In this document: positions 36,326 through 44,792 of the stretch, one piece after another
How the letters are laid out: every line of letters begins with the position of its first letter
How positions within the stretch are numbered: the first letter of the stretch is position 1
From: Bdellovibrionales bacterium
GTDB lineage: Bacteria > Bdellovibrionota > Bdellovibrionia > Bdellovibrionales > UBA1609
DNA: 64,000 nt
Direction: 5' to 3'
Assembly (NCBI GenBank): GCA_020628165.1
Contig: JAHDFM010000012.1
Coordinates: 1-64,000, forward strand
Made by a program: the position numbers and the translations under genes
Notes under the pieces: generated by a model
Told to the model about the DNA's origin: nothing
Databases searched by the model: none
The model's input: the letters and a program-made list of their open reading frames with translations, nothing else

Positions 36326-37552
36326 GTGGCCATGTTAGAAGTTTTTAACCTGCTAGACTTAAGTCAAAATATTGAGTTTCAATATTTCATTCTTTTTTCT
36401 GTGCTTTTGCTTGTTCCTAAAATTTTGCAACGCTTTTCAATACCGACAGCCATCACGGCTCTTTTTCTTGGTATCTTAACAAGCTTAGGTCTTGGGTGGT
36501 TTCAAGATGATCAGTTGGTTCTTATGTTATCCAGGCTTGGTATCACTTCTTTATTTCTATTTGCTGGCATGGAGGTTGAGTTTGATGAGCTTCGCAAAGA
36601 CGCCAAGTATTTGAGTTATCATATTCTACAAATTGTTTTTATCACTGTCATTGTAGCACTTGCCATGGCTTATCTTTTTGAGATTCCTGTTCGCCCGGCT
36701 CTTGTTCTGTCTTTAGGTATCATGTCGCCATCCACTGGGTTTATTTTAAACTCACTTAACGGATTCGATTACACTGCCAAACAAAAGCATTGGATCCGCT
36801 CAAAAGCTATTTCTGCTGAACTTGTTGCTATCATCATGATGTTTTTTGTTTTGCAGACAGAATCAGTGTCAGAGTTTGCCATCTCTTCTGGTTCTATCAT
36901 TTTTATGATCATCCTATTGCCGTTATTTTTTAAGTTTTTTATTAAAGTCATTGCTCCTTTTGCGAAGGATTCAGAAGTTTCTTTTCTTATCCTCATTGCC
37001 TTGTTATGTGGCGTAATCACTACAAAGCTTGGAACCTATTACTTAGTTGGAGCCTTTATAGTTGGGATGACAGCTGGACGTTTTACCCATTTTATTAAAA
37101 TGGAAAAGTCCAAAGACTTTTTAATCGCTATTTCTTTTTTCTTTACCTTTTTTGTGCCCTTTTACTTTTATAAAGCAGGTATGAGCTTTCCACTAGATAT
37201 GCTCAATATGAAAGGGGTGATGTACGGAGTTGGGTTCTTAGCTGTTTTTCTACCTTTAAGAGTTATTTACATGAAAATTTCAATTTGGCTTTTCTTAAAA
37301 GAGCATTGGAACGACAATATTGAAATCACCTTTTCATTACTGCCAACCTTAATCTTCGGCTTAGTCATGGCTATGATTCTTCAAGATAGATTTGATATTC
37401 CACCTGAGTTAATAACAGGTTTGCTCATCTATACAATTGGCTCCAGTATCATACCTTCCTTGTTTCTCAAAAAAGCTCCCAGAGAAGCTTATGATTCATC
37501 TTTTATCACCAAGCACTCTCATAGTAAGCACAAAAGCTTGAGGAATGTTTAA
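36326..37552 (+). CDS. Cation:proton antiporter (CPA2/Kef-like)
   Basis: A 408-residue membrane protein with about 11-12 hydrophobic segments and the Na+/H+ exchanger fold. LGITSLFLFAGMEVEFDEL, LSLGIMSPSTGFILNSL and LVGAFIVGMTAGRFTHF are typical CPA2 elements. There is no cytoplasmic RCK/TrkA-N domain, so it resembles short antiporters rather than full KefB/C. AGGA lies five bases before the GTG at 36326 and eleven before the ATG at 36332; both starts are possible. Confidence 0.82.
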   Translation: MAMLEVFNLLDLSQNIEFQYFILFSVLLLVPKILQRFSIPTAITALFLGILTSLGLGWFQDDQLVLMLSRLGITSLFLFAGMEVEFDELRKDAKYLSYHILQIVFITVIVALAMAYLFEIPVRPALVLSLGIMSPSTGFILNSLNGFDYTAKQKHWIRSKAISAELVAIIMMFFVLQTESVSEFAISSGSIIFMIILLPLFFKFFIKVIAPFAKDSEVSFLILIALLCGVITTKLGTYYLVGAFIVGMTAGRFTHFIKMEKSKDFLIAISFFFTFFVPFYFYKAGMSFPLDMLNMKGVMYGVGFLAVFLPLRVIYMKISIWLFLKEHWNDNIEITFSLLPTLIFGLVMAMILQDRFDIPPELITGLLIYTIGSSIIPSLFLKKAPREAYDSSFITKHSHSKHKSLRNV

Positions 37553-37562
37553 TGGAGTCTTT

Positions 37563-37904
37563 ATGAGTAAAAATACCCGCCTTGTTTACAGCACAGATGG
37601 TTCCCATGAAAAGATCTGTAAAACTTGCAAAAATGCACCTTGTGATTGTCAAAAGCCTGTCACGGTTGTTCCTAGTGAAACTCTATTAAAAGTCTTTGTT
37701 GAAAAAAAAGGGCGTGGGGGCAAACTTGTAACTGTTGTTTCAGAGCTCCCTTTTAACCCTGATTATTTTAAAAAGCTGAGTAAAAAATTAAAGAGTCATT
37801 GTGGCTCTGGCGGTACTTTTAAAAATAACACCATTGAGATCCAAGGTGACCATAAAGTTAAGCTTAAAGTGTATTTAGAAAATCTTGGCTTTAAAGTGCG
37901 CTAG
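37563..37904 (+). CDS. SUI1/YciH-type translation initiation factor homologue
   Basis: A 113-residue protein. Residues 16-30 hold a short Cys cluster (KICKTCKNAPCDCQKP). The rest is the eIF1/SUI1 fold (EKKGRGGKLVTVVSEL, LKSHCGSGGTFKNNTIEIQG, DHKVKLKVYLENLGFKV). Bacterial YciH-like proteins bind the small ribosomal subunit and are thought to adjust initiation under stress. ATG 37563 has GGAG upstream; the frame begins inside the end of the antiporter gene, so the two are closely linked. Confidence 0.88.
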   Translation: MSKNTRLVYSTDGSHEKICKTCKNAPCDCQKPVTVVPSETLLKVFVEKKGRGGKLVTVVSELPFNPDYFKKLSKKLKSHCGSGGTFKNNTIEIQGDHKVKLKVYLENLGFKVR

Positions 37905-38131
37905 ACATCACTTAAAAATTTTGTTTGAAATTATACAATGACAAGCTGAAACATCAGCTGGACTTCTCAGTTAAAACCTGAATGGCTCTTAACAGAAACC
38001 TGACATTCATCGATTGTCAGTCTTGATTTACCTCATTTTTCTTGAACAATTGCAGTATCTTTATTTTAATAGTGCTTAAATTATACGGCTCTAGATTAAG
38101 AGCCCACAGACAAACATAAAAGGATAAAAAA

Positions 38132-38740
38132 ATGTTAAAATTTGCAAAACTTCTAACCGTGCCACTCGTGCTCTTTTCTCTTTCTTCTTTTGCCAGTAAA
38201 ACTGACAAAGTTGTTCCAATGCCTAAAACAAAACCAAAGGCTGTCAGTAAGGTTGATTTAAAAACAAGTACATTTAGATGGACGGGAACAAAAAAAATTG
38301 GTGATAAACATTACGGTCCAATCAAGTTAAAGTCTGCTGACATCATGGTCAAAGACAACAAAGTTGTTAACGGTGAATTTGTTATGGATATGACAACGAT
38401 TGATTCAGATGACATGAAAGGATCCCCTTATAAAAAGAAGTTGGTTGATCACTTAAAAGATCCTGATTTTTTCAATGTTCAAAAATTTCCAGCTGCAAAG
38501 TTAGTTATTACAAGCTTAGGCAAGGAAAACACAGCAAAGGGCCAACTCACAATCAAGGGTAAAACTTTGCCAATCACTATTCCGTACACTCAAAAAGACA
38601 ACCAGTTCACTGGTAAAATGACATTTGATAGAACTAAATATGGCATTACTTACAGTTCAGCCAACTTCTTCAAGAAACTTGCTGACAAGAAGATCATCAA
38701 CAACGATGTGACGGTCGACTTTGTTGTTAATTTAAAGTAA
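38132..38740 (+). CDS. YceI-family periplasmic lipid-binding protein
   Basis: A 202-residue exported protein with signal peptide ending SSFAS. The mature part is a lipocalin-like YceI barrel: LKTSTFRWTGTKKIGDKHYG, VNGEFVMDMTTIDSDD, LKDPDFFNVQKFPAAKL, LTIKGKTLPITIPY and the closing DRTKYGITYSSANFF. It binds an isoprenoid or similar lipid. AAAAGGATAAAAAA precedes the ATG. Confidence 0.92.
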   Translation: MLKFAKLLTVPLVLFSLSSFASKTDKVVPMPKTKPKAVSKVDLKTSTFRWTGTKKIGDKHYGPIKLKSADIMVKDNKVVNGEFVMDMTTIDSDDMKGSPYKKKLVDHLKDPDFFNVQKFPAAKLVITSLGKENTAKGQLTIKGKTLPITIPYTQKDNQFTGKMTFDRTKYGITYSSANFFKKLADKKIINNDVTVDFVVNLK

Positions 38741-38750
38741 TAACTATTTT

Positions 38751-38790
38751 AGCGCTCATTTTGTGAAATTTAATGAGCGCTCTCTTATTC
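38751..38790 (+). terminator. Terminator after the YceI gene
   Basis: AGCGCTCATT pairs with AATGAGCGCT over 10 bp around an 11-base loop, then TCTCTTATTCTCTT. It sits directly after the YceI stop and just before the next gene's ribosome binding site. Confidence 0.7.
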
Positions 38791-38805
38791 TCTTATAGGG
38801 AAGCT

Positions 38806-39519
38806 ATGACTCATTTTCTAAAAATTCTTACTCTTGCTGCATTTCTTTTCACTCAACACTTGTCGTTGGCCAATAAAACAGAAAAATATAAAGGCATCGC
38901 CTATAACGACAAAAATGAAATCGTTTATATTGAAAATCACACAGTTCAGTTTTCAAAAGAGGGTAAGGCTTTAAGCTCCTCCACCAAGTATGTAAACCCC
39001 AAAGGTAAAGTGATCGGAACACTTGAATCTGATTTTACTAACAGCCTTTCTGCTCCTGCCTATAAATACATGGACCTGCGCCATAAAAAAGGTCATGGCA
39101 TTAAATATGAGAAAGGCAAATTGGTTCTTATTCAATACAACAAAGATGGTACGCAAAAATCAAAAGTTCTCAACGAAAAATTCACTCCAGATAGTCTTAT
39201 TGTCGGTTGCCAAGGCTTGCATTATTACCTGATTGCCAACTTTGAAAAGATTAAAAAAATCAAAAACAAACCGGTAAAATTCCTCACACCAGGTAATTTA
39301 AGTTACTTTAACTTTAAGCTGAGTCATCTTGGCTTGAACAAAAAAAATCAAATCGAGCTTGAAGCCAAAATTTCAAATTTAATTCTGAGAATTTTTGCTC
39401 CTACATTAAACATGCTTTACAATTCAAAAACTAAACGACTTGTAAGTTATGATGGGTTATCTAATATCACAGATGACAACGACAAAAACCAGTCGGTAAA
39501 GATTGTTTATCAGTATTAA
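38806..39519 (+). CDS. Unrecognised exported protein
   Basis: A 237-residue protein with a signal peptide (MTHFLKILTLAAFLFTQHLSLA). The mature part is Lys-rich with short beta-prone segments (EKYKGIAYNDKNEIVYIENH, GHGIKYEKGKLVLIQYN) and a C-terminal SVKIVYQY that could be an outer-membrane-type end. The family is not recognised. ATG 38806 has AGGGAAG upstream; the in-frame start at 38773 would lie inside the preceding terminator hairpin and is rejected. Confidence 0.7.
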   Translation: MTHFLKILTLAAFLFTQHLSLANKTEKYKGIAYNDKNEIVYIENHTVQFSKEGKALSSSTKYVNPKGKVIGTLESDFTNSLSAPAYKYMDLRHKKGHGIKYEKGKLVLIQYNKDGTQKSKVLNEKFTPDSLIVGCQGLHYYLIANFEKIKKIKNKPVKFLTPGNLSYFNFKLSHLGLNKKNQIELEAKISNLILRIFAPTLNMLYNSKTKRLVSYDGLSNITDDNDKNQSVKIVYQY

Positions 39520-39715
39520 TCAAATTAACAAAAACCTAGATTCTATTATTTTATTATAATTGGGCTTAATCTTACTTGATTTAGTTCAAGATATATCATG
39601 TCAATTAAGCAAAACTTATATACATATTAGTCTAGTTCTTATAGAAGATCAGCTTGTAGTCAACTCACATTTATTATAGAATTTTGAATAACTAAGTAGT
39701 TCTACGGGGAATTTG

Positions 39716-40117
39716 ATGTTAAAAAACCTTTTAGCTTTATTAAGTATTCTTTTTTTAGTCTCTTGTTCAACTATTAAAAAGGAATCAAATACTATTTCTA
39801 GATCAACTGCTACAAACTCAACTTCATTAAATTTTTCTTTTTGTGATCAATTTATATTAATAAGTGGAAACCTTATAGATGAAGGCCAAATTCCTCCACC
39901 AAAAATTGAACACCTATCATCAGGAAGTAACTTAGTGAGTAGAAACCTCCAATGCCCGTACATACTTGTTGAAAATTGGCGAGGTAAGGATGTTGAGCTT
40001 TTTTATAACCTTGTTAGGGATACAGGAAAACAATGTGATTACAGTAGGGCAACTACTTCAGGTGCTAGATCAAATTCAACTGATATAACTACTCTTCAGT
40101 GTTATCCTAAGAAATAA
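39716..40117 (+). CDS. Small unrecognised lipoprotein
   Basis: A 133-residue predicted lipoprotein (MLKNLLALLSILFLVSC, lipobox L-V-S-C) with a Ser/Thr-rich linker and four more Cys residues, likely two disulfides. I do not recognise a family. GGGGAATTTG lies before the ATG. It stands alone in a run of small exported-protein genes. Confidence 0.65.
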   Translation: MLKNLLALLSILFLVSCSTIKKESNTISRSTATNSTSLNFSFCDQFILISGNLIDEGQIPPPKIEHLSSGSNLVSRNLQCPYILVENWRGKDVELFYNLVRDTGKQCDYSRATTSGARSNSTDITTLQCYPKK

Positions 40118-40298
40118 ATATTACTGAAATATTCTCTTGCAGTTATTTTGAGTTTAATAAACTCTCTTTATCATATGCTATTTTTAGAAATCTCAATAGA
40201 AGTCAAATTCATCTAAAAATGAATTAGTATAGTTATTTTTATGCTTTTGGCTCAGTTCTTGCTCATTCTTAATATAAAAATATATTAAGGAGACATAT

Positions 40299-40673
40299 AT
40301 GCAAATTATTACTGTACTAATTACAGGGTTGTTTATTTTCGCTACAAATTCTTATGCAGAAGACTGTGGCAATTGCTCGGCAGCTGAAGACTTTAGCCGT
40401 TTACAACAAATGGAAAGAGCTTCAGAAGTGAGTGTTGATCTTCAAGAGAGAGTGGATAAAGCTAAATCCTTAGCTGAAACAGATAAATCTCTTGATGGGT
40501 TTCGCGTAGAAACCGAAGGAAGAGTCGTTTATGTAGCCAATGAAATTAAGGTGTGTCGTCTTGAGAGAACAAAACGACTCGGCCCTGGCCCCATGTTGGA
40601 TGGCTTTTGGAACTCCTATTTTTTGAACTGTAAAGATAGAAACATCAAAGCTTGGCCTCCTGCTGGTGAATGA
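40299..40673 (+). CDS. Small exported Cys-containing protein
   Basis: A 124-residue protein with signal peptide MQIITVLITGLFIFATNSYA. The mature N-terminus begins EDCGNCSAAEDF, followed by a helical charged segment and two further Cys residues. No family was recognised. AAGGAGACATAT precedes the ATG, a strong ribosome binding site. The lipoprotein gene downstream starts 18 bases after its stop, so the two form an operon. Confidence 0.7.
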   Translation: MQIITVLITGLFIFATNSYAEDCGNCSAAEDFSRLQQMERASEVSVDLQERVDKAKSLAETDKSLDGFRVETEGRVVYVANEIKVCRLERTKRLGPGPMLDGFWNSYFLNCKDRNIKAWPPAGE

Positions 40674-40691
40674 TTTATTCGACCAAGCATA

Positions 40692-41609
40692 ATGTTTAAG
40701 TTCGGACTGTTGTCTCTTATTTTAATTTTTTCTTTTTCCTGTACTAGTCAAAAAGAATTTTCAATAGAGCATAAAACATGGAATCAGTGGACTAAAAATA
40801 GAGCCTTTTCTACAGCTCATTATGGCTCAACTATATGTCATATATGGAACGGTCGAGCTAAAAAATTGTTTTTAATTGAAGCTTATGGTCGATGCTCTTT
40901 TGAGAAATCTCAATCTGATGGGCCTTATTTAGGACAATTACTTTTTAAAAAAGATCATATTTTTTGGATTAAAAATAATGACAGAAAAGAAAATCTATTA
41001 GAAGCGAACAATTTATTTGATCTAAATACTAATGAGAATGGTCCAGATTTTTTAAAAATTGCAAAAACACCAGTGAAAAAAAAATACTTCCTTTCAGCAG
41101 AATTGTGGAAAGCTAAAGGTACAAACTTTTCTTATTTTTTAAGCTATCATGATACAAAAAAGTTCAAAAGTCTCAAAGAGCGGCTTAACCAAGTTAATAA
41201 GTCCTATTTTAAATACAATCCTTCTCTTAATGTGACCGCACAATATACTGAAAGTAATAAAATAATAATTTCTCTTCAGAAAAGTAAAAAAGGGACAACT
41301 AAGAAACTTTATAAGAAGGGAACTTTATCATTTGAACTTAAAGGTCAACGCTATTTTTTATCTGTCTATAGCGATGAAGATGGAAAAATACACAAGCATT
41401 TAATGTTTCAAGATTTGACTTCTGGAACATCTACTTTTGGTGGTGGGCGTTACTTAAATACTCCTGACTTAAACAGCTCCAATATTAAAGTAGACTTCAA
41501 TTACTCCAAAAACCCAATGTGTGCCTATACAAGTGCATGGAACTGCACAGTTCCTGATGATTCTTTACAAGTTGCCATTAAAGCAGGTGAAAAATATTTA
41601 AAAAACTAG
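40692..41609 (+). CDS. Unrecognised lipoprotein
   Basis: A 305-residue predicted lipoprotein (MFKFGLLSLILIFSFSC, lipobox S-F-S-C). The body is Lys/Tyr-rich with beta-prone segments and a C-terminal CAYTSAWNCTVPDD with two Cys. The family is not recognised. It is 18 bases behind the small Cys protein gene and probably co-expressed with it. The start has no strong ribosome binding site. Confidence 0.6.
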   Translation: MFKFGLLSLILIFSFSCTSQKEFSIEHKTWNQWTKNRAFSTAHYGSTICHIWNGRAKKLFLIEAYGRCSFEKSQSDGPYLGQLLFKKDHIFWIKNNDRKENLLEANNLFDLNTNENGPDFLKIAKTPVKKKYFLSAELWKAKGTNFSYFLSYHDTKKFKSLKERLNQVNKSYFKYNPSLNVTAQYTESNKIIISLQKSKKGTTKKLYKKGTLSFELKGQRYFLSVYSDEDGKIHKHLMFQDLTSGTSTFGGGRYLNTPDLNSSNIKVDFNYSKNPMCAYTSAWNCTVPDDSLQVAIKAGEKYLKN

Positions 41610-41624
41610 TGATAAAAAAACAAC

Positions 41625-41651
41625 GTCATCCTGAGCGGAGCGAAGGATGAC
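41625..41651 (+). repeat. Intergenic palindromic repeat (GTCATCCTGAGC family), copy 1
   Basis: GTCATCC and GGATGAC arms flank TGAGCGGAGCGAA. This is the intergenic palindrome whose translations give the well-known spurious HSERSE-type peptides in genome annotation. It lies between convergent genes. Confidence 0.85.
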
Positions 41652-41731
41652 GGAACTTCTCTCATGATGAAAGTGTTTTGCTCTTTCTCACAATATTTTT
41701 TCAATTGCACAACACTATTGTGGTAGTGATA

Positions 41732-42265
41732 TCAATTGTGTTGAATGAATTTTATATCTTTTGTTGAATAATGTATGTTATCTAGTTTGTTGATGAGGTC
41801 GTTCACATATTCTTTTGAAACTGATTTGTCTCTTGTCATGATCCATACATAAGATTGATTAGGAACGCCAACGATGGTCCACTGATAATCTTCATCTAGT
41901 GCCAGCACTAAGTAATCTAATTTTAATGGCCATAGAGGCTGAACTTTCCAATGAGCTTTTGAGTCTTGGTTGTGGATCCAGGCTTTTTGTTTGATCACTT
42001 TTTCAGGCCCGTCGAAACTGTCTTTATTGAATGAAAAGTGAATATCAATGCGGTTCTTTTTTTCATTCCAAATGTATCTTTCTAAGGAGTTATAAGCGCC
42101 TTTTTCAAGAAAGGTGGTGCGGCCAGCAACAACGTACCAATCGCCCATGAATCGTTCTATATCGACCTTTTCAACTGTTTGCATGTACTTCACAGATGTG
42201 CACCCCATATTTAACAAAAAAAGACTTAACAATAAAAAACAGGTGTAAAAAAAATTAGTGTGCAT
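41732..42265 (-). CDS. Bacterial lipocalin (Blc-like) lipoprotein
   Basis: A 177-residue predicted outer-membrane lipoprotein (signal ends LLNMGC). The lipocalin signature VDIERFMGDWYVVAGRTTF (G-x-W) is clear, followed by SLERYIWNEKKNRIDIHFSF, WKVQPLWPLKLDYLVLALDE and YVWIMTRDKSVS. Blc proteins bind lysophospholipids or fatty acids and help membrane maintenance. Its ATG overlaps the end of the ABC-F gene by 11 bases, so it is coupled to it. Confidence 0.92.
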   Translation of the reverse strand: MHTNFFYTCFLLLSLFLLNMGCTSVKYMQTVEKVDIERFMGDWYVVAGRTTFLEKGAYNSLERYIWNEKKNRIDIHFSFNKDSFDGPEKVIKQKAWIHNQDSKAHWKVQPLWPLKLDYLVLALDEDYQWTIVGVPNQSYVWIMTRDKSVSKEYVNDLINKLDNIHYSTKDIKFIQHN

Positions 42266-43850
42266 ATTTTTGCTTTATGTATTCGTTAAACTCTATATAT
42301 CTATCGTCCACTAATTTGCTATCGATGTCTATGATTCTATCAGCAACGGTTTGAATGAATTCATGATCATGGGAACTAAATAGCACTGTGCCCTTGAACC
42401 TTTTAATGCCGTCATTCACGGATGTGATGCTCTCAAGGTCTAAGTGATTGGTTGGGCCGTCTAGCATCAGTACATTGGCTCCCGACAACATCATTTTAGA
42501 AAGCATGCAACGTACTTTTTCTCCTCCAGACAAGACATCTGGCTTTTTTAAAGCTTCGTCACGGCTAAACAACATCTTACCTAAAAACCCGCGTATGAAC
42601 TCTTCTTCTTTATTTTCAGAGTAATCTCTCAACCATTCAACTAAGTTATCAGCTTGAGAGCCAGCGAAGTATTCCGTGTTGTCCGATGGAAAGTAACTGT
42701 GAGTGGTTGTCACTCCCCAAGAGTAAGTGCCTGAATCAGCTTCCATTTCTCCGGCAAGTATTTGAAAGAGAGTCGTTATCGCTAAATCACTGCTGCCCAT
42801 CAAAACAATTTTATCACCTTTTTTGACATTGAAGGTGATGTTATCAAGCACCTTTTCACCGTCGATGGTTTTTGAAATGCCATCGACCATAAGTATGTCT
42901 TTACCGGCCTCGCGGTGAGAGTCAAAAAACACATACGGATACTTTCTTGTTGAAATAGGCATGTCGTTGAGTTCAAGCTTCTCTAGCTGCTTTTGCCTTG
43001 AGGTGGCTTGTTTTGATTTAGCCGCATTGGCACTAAATCTCTGAATGAACTTTTTAAGTTCTTTAGCTTTGTCTTCATTTTTTTTGTTTTGATCTGAACG
43101 AAGCCTTAAAGCAAGCTCTGAAGCTTGTTTCCAGAAGTCATAGTTACCTGTGTAAGTGGTGATTTTGCCAAAGTCGATGTCGGCAATGTGAGTGCAAACT
43201 TGATTTAAAAAGTGCCTATCGTGCGAAACAACTATAACTGTGTTTTCAAAGCTAAATAAAAAATCTTCTAACCATTTGATGGCTTTAATATCGAGATGGT
43301 TAGTTGGCTCATCTAAAAGTAAGATGTCTGGGCTTCCAAATAAAGCTTGTGCCAAAAGAACTTTAACCTTCACTTTGGTTTCAAGGTCTTTCATTAATTT
43401 ATCATTGAATGAGGAGTCTAAACCAAGACCGGCTAAAATGATTTCAGCATCACTCTCAGCCTCCCAGCCGTTCATTTCAGCAAACTGCGTTTCAAGCTCT
43501 GAGGCCTTTAACCCATCTTCATCAGAAAAATCTGGTTTGGCGTAGATCTCGTCTTTTTCTTTCATAATTTTATAAAGTTTATGGTTGCCCATAATAACTG
43601 TCTCTAAAACTTTATTTTCGTCATAGGCATAGTGGTTCTGTTTCAAGACGGACATTCTAAGACCAGGAGTCATATGGATTTTTCCAGACTGAGCTTCCAC
43701 TTCTCCTGAAAGGATTTTTAGAAAGGTCGACTTACCAGCACCGTTGGCTCCAATCAAACCATAACAATTGCCTGGAGTGAATTTAACATTCACTTCATCA
43801 AAGAGCTTTTTACTACCATAACTGAGAGCAATATTTTCAGTGCTTATCAT
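42255..43850 (-). CDS. ABC-F family ATPase (YkpA/YbiT-like)
   Basis: A 531-residue soluble protein with two ABC ATPase domains and no membrane part; ABC-F proteins act on ribosomes. NBD1 has Walker A GANGAGKST (34-42) and Walker B LLLDEPTNHLD (catalytic E181). The NBD1 signature is degenerate (MKDLETKVKVKVLL, 153-166, no LSGGQ). NBD2 has a degenerate Walker A (MGSSDLAITTLF, no Lys), a good signature LSGGEKVR (440-447) and D464-G-P instead of D-E-P in LDGPTNHLDLE. Thus one composite ATP site is intact and the other lacks all three elements. Degenerate NBD1 signature and NBD2 Walker A occur in YkpA/YbiT relatives, as I recall them. The lipocalin gene follows with an overlap. Confidence 0.9.
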   Translation of the reverse strand: MISTENIALSYGSKKLFDEVNVKFTPGNCYGLIGANGAGKSTFLKILSGEVEAQSGKIHMTPGLRMSVLKQNHYAYDENKVLETVIMGNHKLYKIMKEKDEIYAKPDFSDEDGLKASELETQFAEMNGWEAESDAEIILAGLGLDSSFNDKLMKDLETKVKVKVLLAQALFGSPDILLLDEPTNHLDIKAIKWLEDFLFSFENTVIVVSHDRHFLNQVCTHIADIDFGKITTYTGNYDFWKQASELALRLRSDQNKKNEDKAKELKKFIQRFSANAAKSKQATSRQKQLEKLELNDMPISTRKYPYVFFDSHREAGKDILMVDGISKTIDGEKVLDNITFNVKKGDKIVLMGSSDLAITTLFQILAGEMEADSGTYSWGVTTTHSYFPSDNTEYFAGSQADNLVEWLRDYSENKEEEFIRGFLGKMLFSRDEALKKPDVLSGGEKVRCMLSKMMLSGANVLMLDGPTNHLDLESITSVNDGIKRFKGTVLFSSHDHEFIQTVADRIIDIDSKLVDDRYIEFNEYIKQKYAH

Positions 43851-44197
43851 GACCTCATCCTTTCATTTTAAGGGCGCAACCATATGAGACAAAACTTAAA
43901 GACGTCTTATCTTTTGGTGTCGTCTTTTTAGAACAAATAATAAGTAATATCTCTCATAAATGCTGGTTGTTGACAAGTCTTGTCAGACGGAGTTTTGCAG
44001 GATAGATGACGAGAATTGAAATAAGATTTGCTTTTTCAACCTTTCTTTAAATAATGTGTTTTATGGCTATTTGTCCTCTTCGTTGCAAATATTAGAATTT
44101 TGTTCAAATAAGCCAGGTTGAGTTAATACAACTTTACTTGAATATATAGCTAGAGCCCTTTAAAGTTTTTGTACAAACCAAAAAAAGGAGAATTTAT
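43851..44197. other. Divergent intergenic region
   Basis: The 347 bases between the divergent ABC-F and BON-LysM genes contain no gene. They must hold both promoters. The clearest element is a 15-base palindrome at 43971-43985. Confidence 0.5.
43971..43985. promoter_or_regulatory. 15-base palindrome, possible operator
   Basis: TGACAAG-T-CTTGTCA is a perfect odd-centred palindrome in the divergent promoter region. It could be a binding site for a dimeric regulator of the ABC-F or LysM gene. It overlaps TTGACA (43970-43975), a consensus -35 hexamer. No matching -10 was assigned with confidence. Confidence 0.35.
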
Positions 44198-44653
44198 ATG
44201 GGTTTATTTAGTTTTATCGCCGACAAAGGCATGCAACTTTTCGGTTCTAACGACGCACAAGAAAACACTGAAAAAGCACAAAAAATCACTGAATTTGTGT
44301 CTCAAATGGGGTTGAATGTTGAAAACTTTGCAGTGACTGTGGATAACGACAAAGCCACCATCCAAGGTCAAGCTAACAGCAGTGAAACAAGAGAAAAAGT
44401 CATCCTTGCCGTTGGCAACATTGAAGGAATTTCTCAAGTTGATGATCAATTAACGGTAACGACTCCAGCTCCAGAAGCTCAGTTCTACACTGTGCAAAGT
44501 GGCGACAGCTTATCTAAAATTGCTAAGCAATTTTACGGTGACCCGATGAAGTACCCACAAATCTTTGATGCTAATAAGCCAATGTTAGCTGATCCAGATA
44601 AAATTTACCCGGGTCAAACTTTAAGAATCCCAGATGAGAATACACTCGCATAA
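44198..44653 (+). CDS. BON-LysM protein, Kbp/YgaU-like
   Basis: A 151-residue protein with a BON domain (about 30-90: VSQMGLNVENFAVTVDNDKA, ILAVGNIEGISQVDDQLTV) and a C-terminal LysM domain (about 97-147: YTVQSGDSLSKIAKQFYG, YPQIFDANKPML, IYPGQTLRIP). The size and domain order match the E. coli potassium-binding protein Kbp (YgaU). No signal peptide is present, as in Kbp. AAAAAGGAGAATTTAT precedes the ATG. Confidence 0.9.
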   Translation: MGLFSFIADKGMQLFGSNDAQENTEKAQKITEFVSQMGLNVENFAVTVDNDKATIQGQANSSETREKVILAVGNIEGISQVDDQLTVTTPAPEAQFYTVQSGDSLSKIAKQFYGDPMKYPQIFDANKPMLADPDKIYPGQTLRIPDENTLA

Positions 44654-44680
44654 TTGAATTATTATATCGTTAAAAAAACA

Positions 44681-44717
44681 AAAAGCATTTCACCACTGGT
44701 GAAATGCTTTTTTTATG
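44681..44717 (+). terminator. Terminator after the BON-LysM gene
   Basis: GCATTTCACC and GGTGAAATGC form a perfect 10-bp stem with an ACT loop, flanked by A's and followed by seven T's: an unambiguous intrinsic terminator. Confidence 0.92.
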
Positions 44718-44792
44718 TTTGAGGGTTAAATTACTAGCTCTCTTTTTAGTTTCAGTATGTTTTTAACCTGGAAAATGTAATAACGCTCACAT

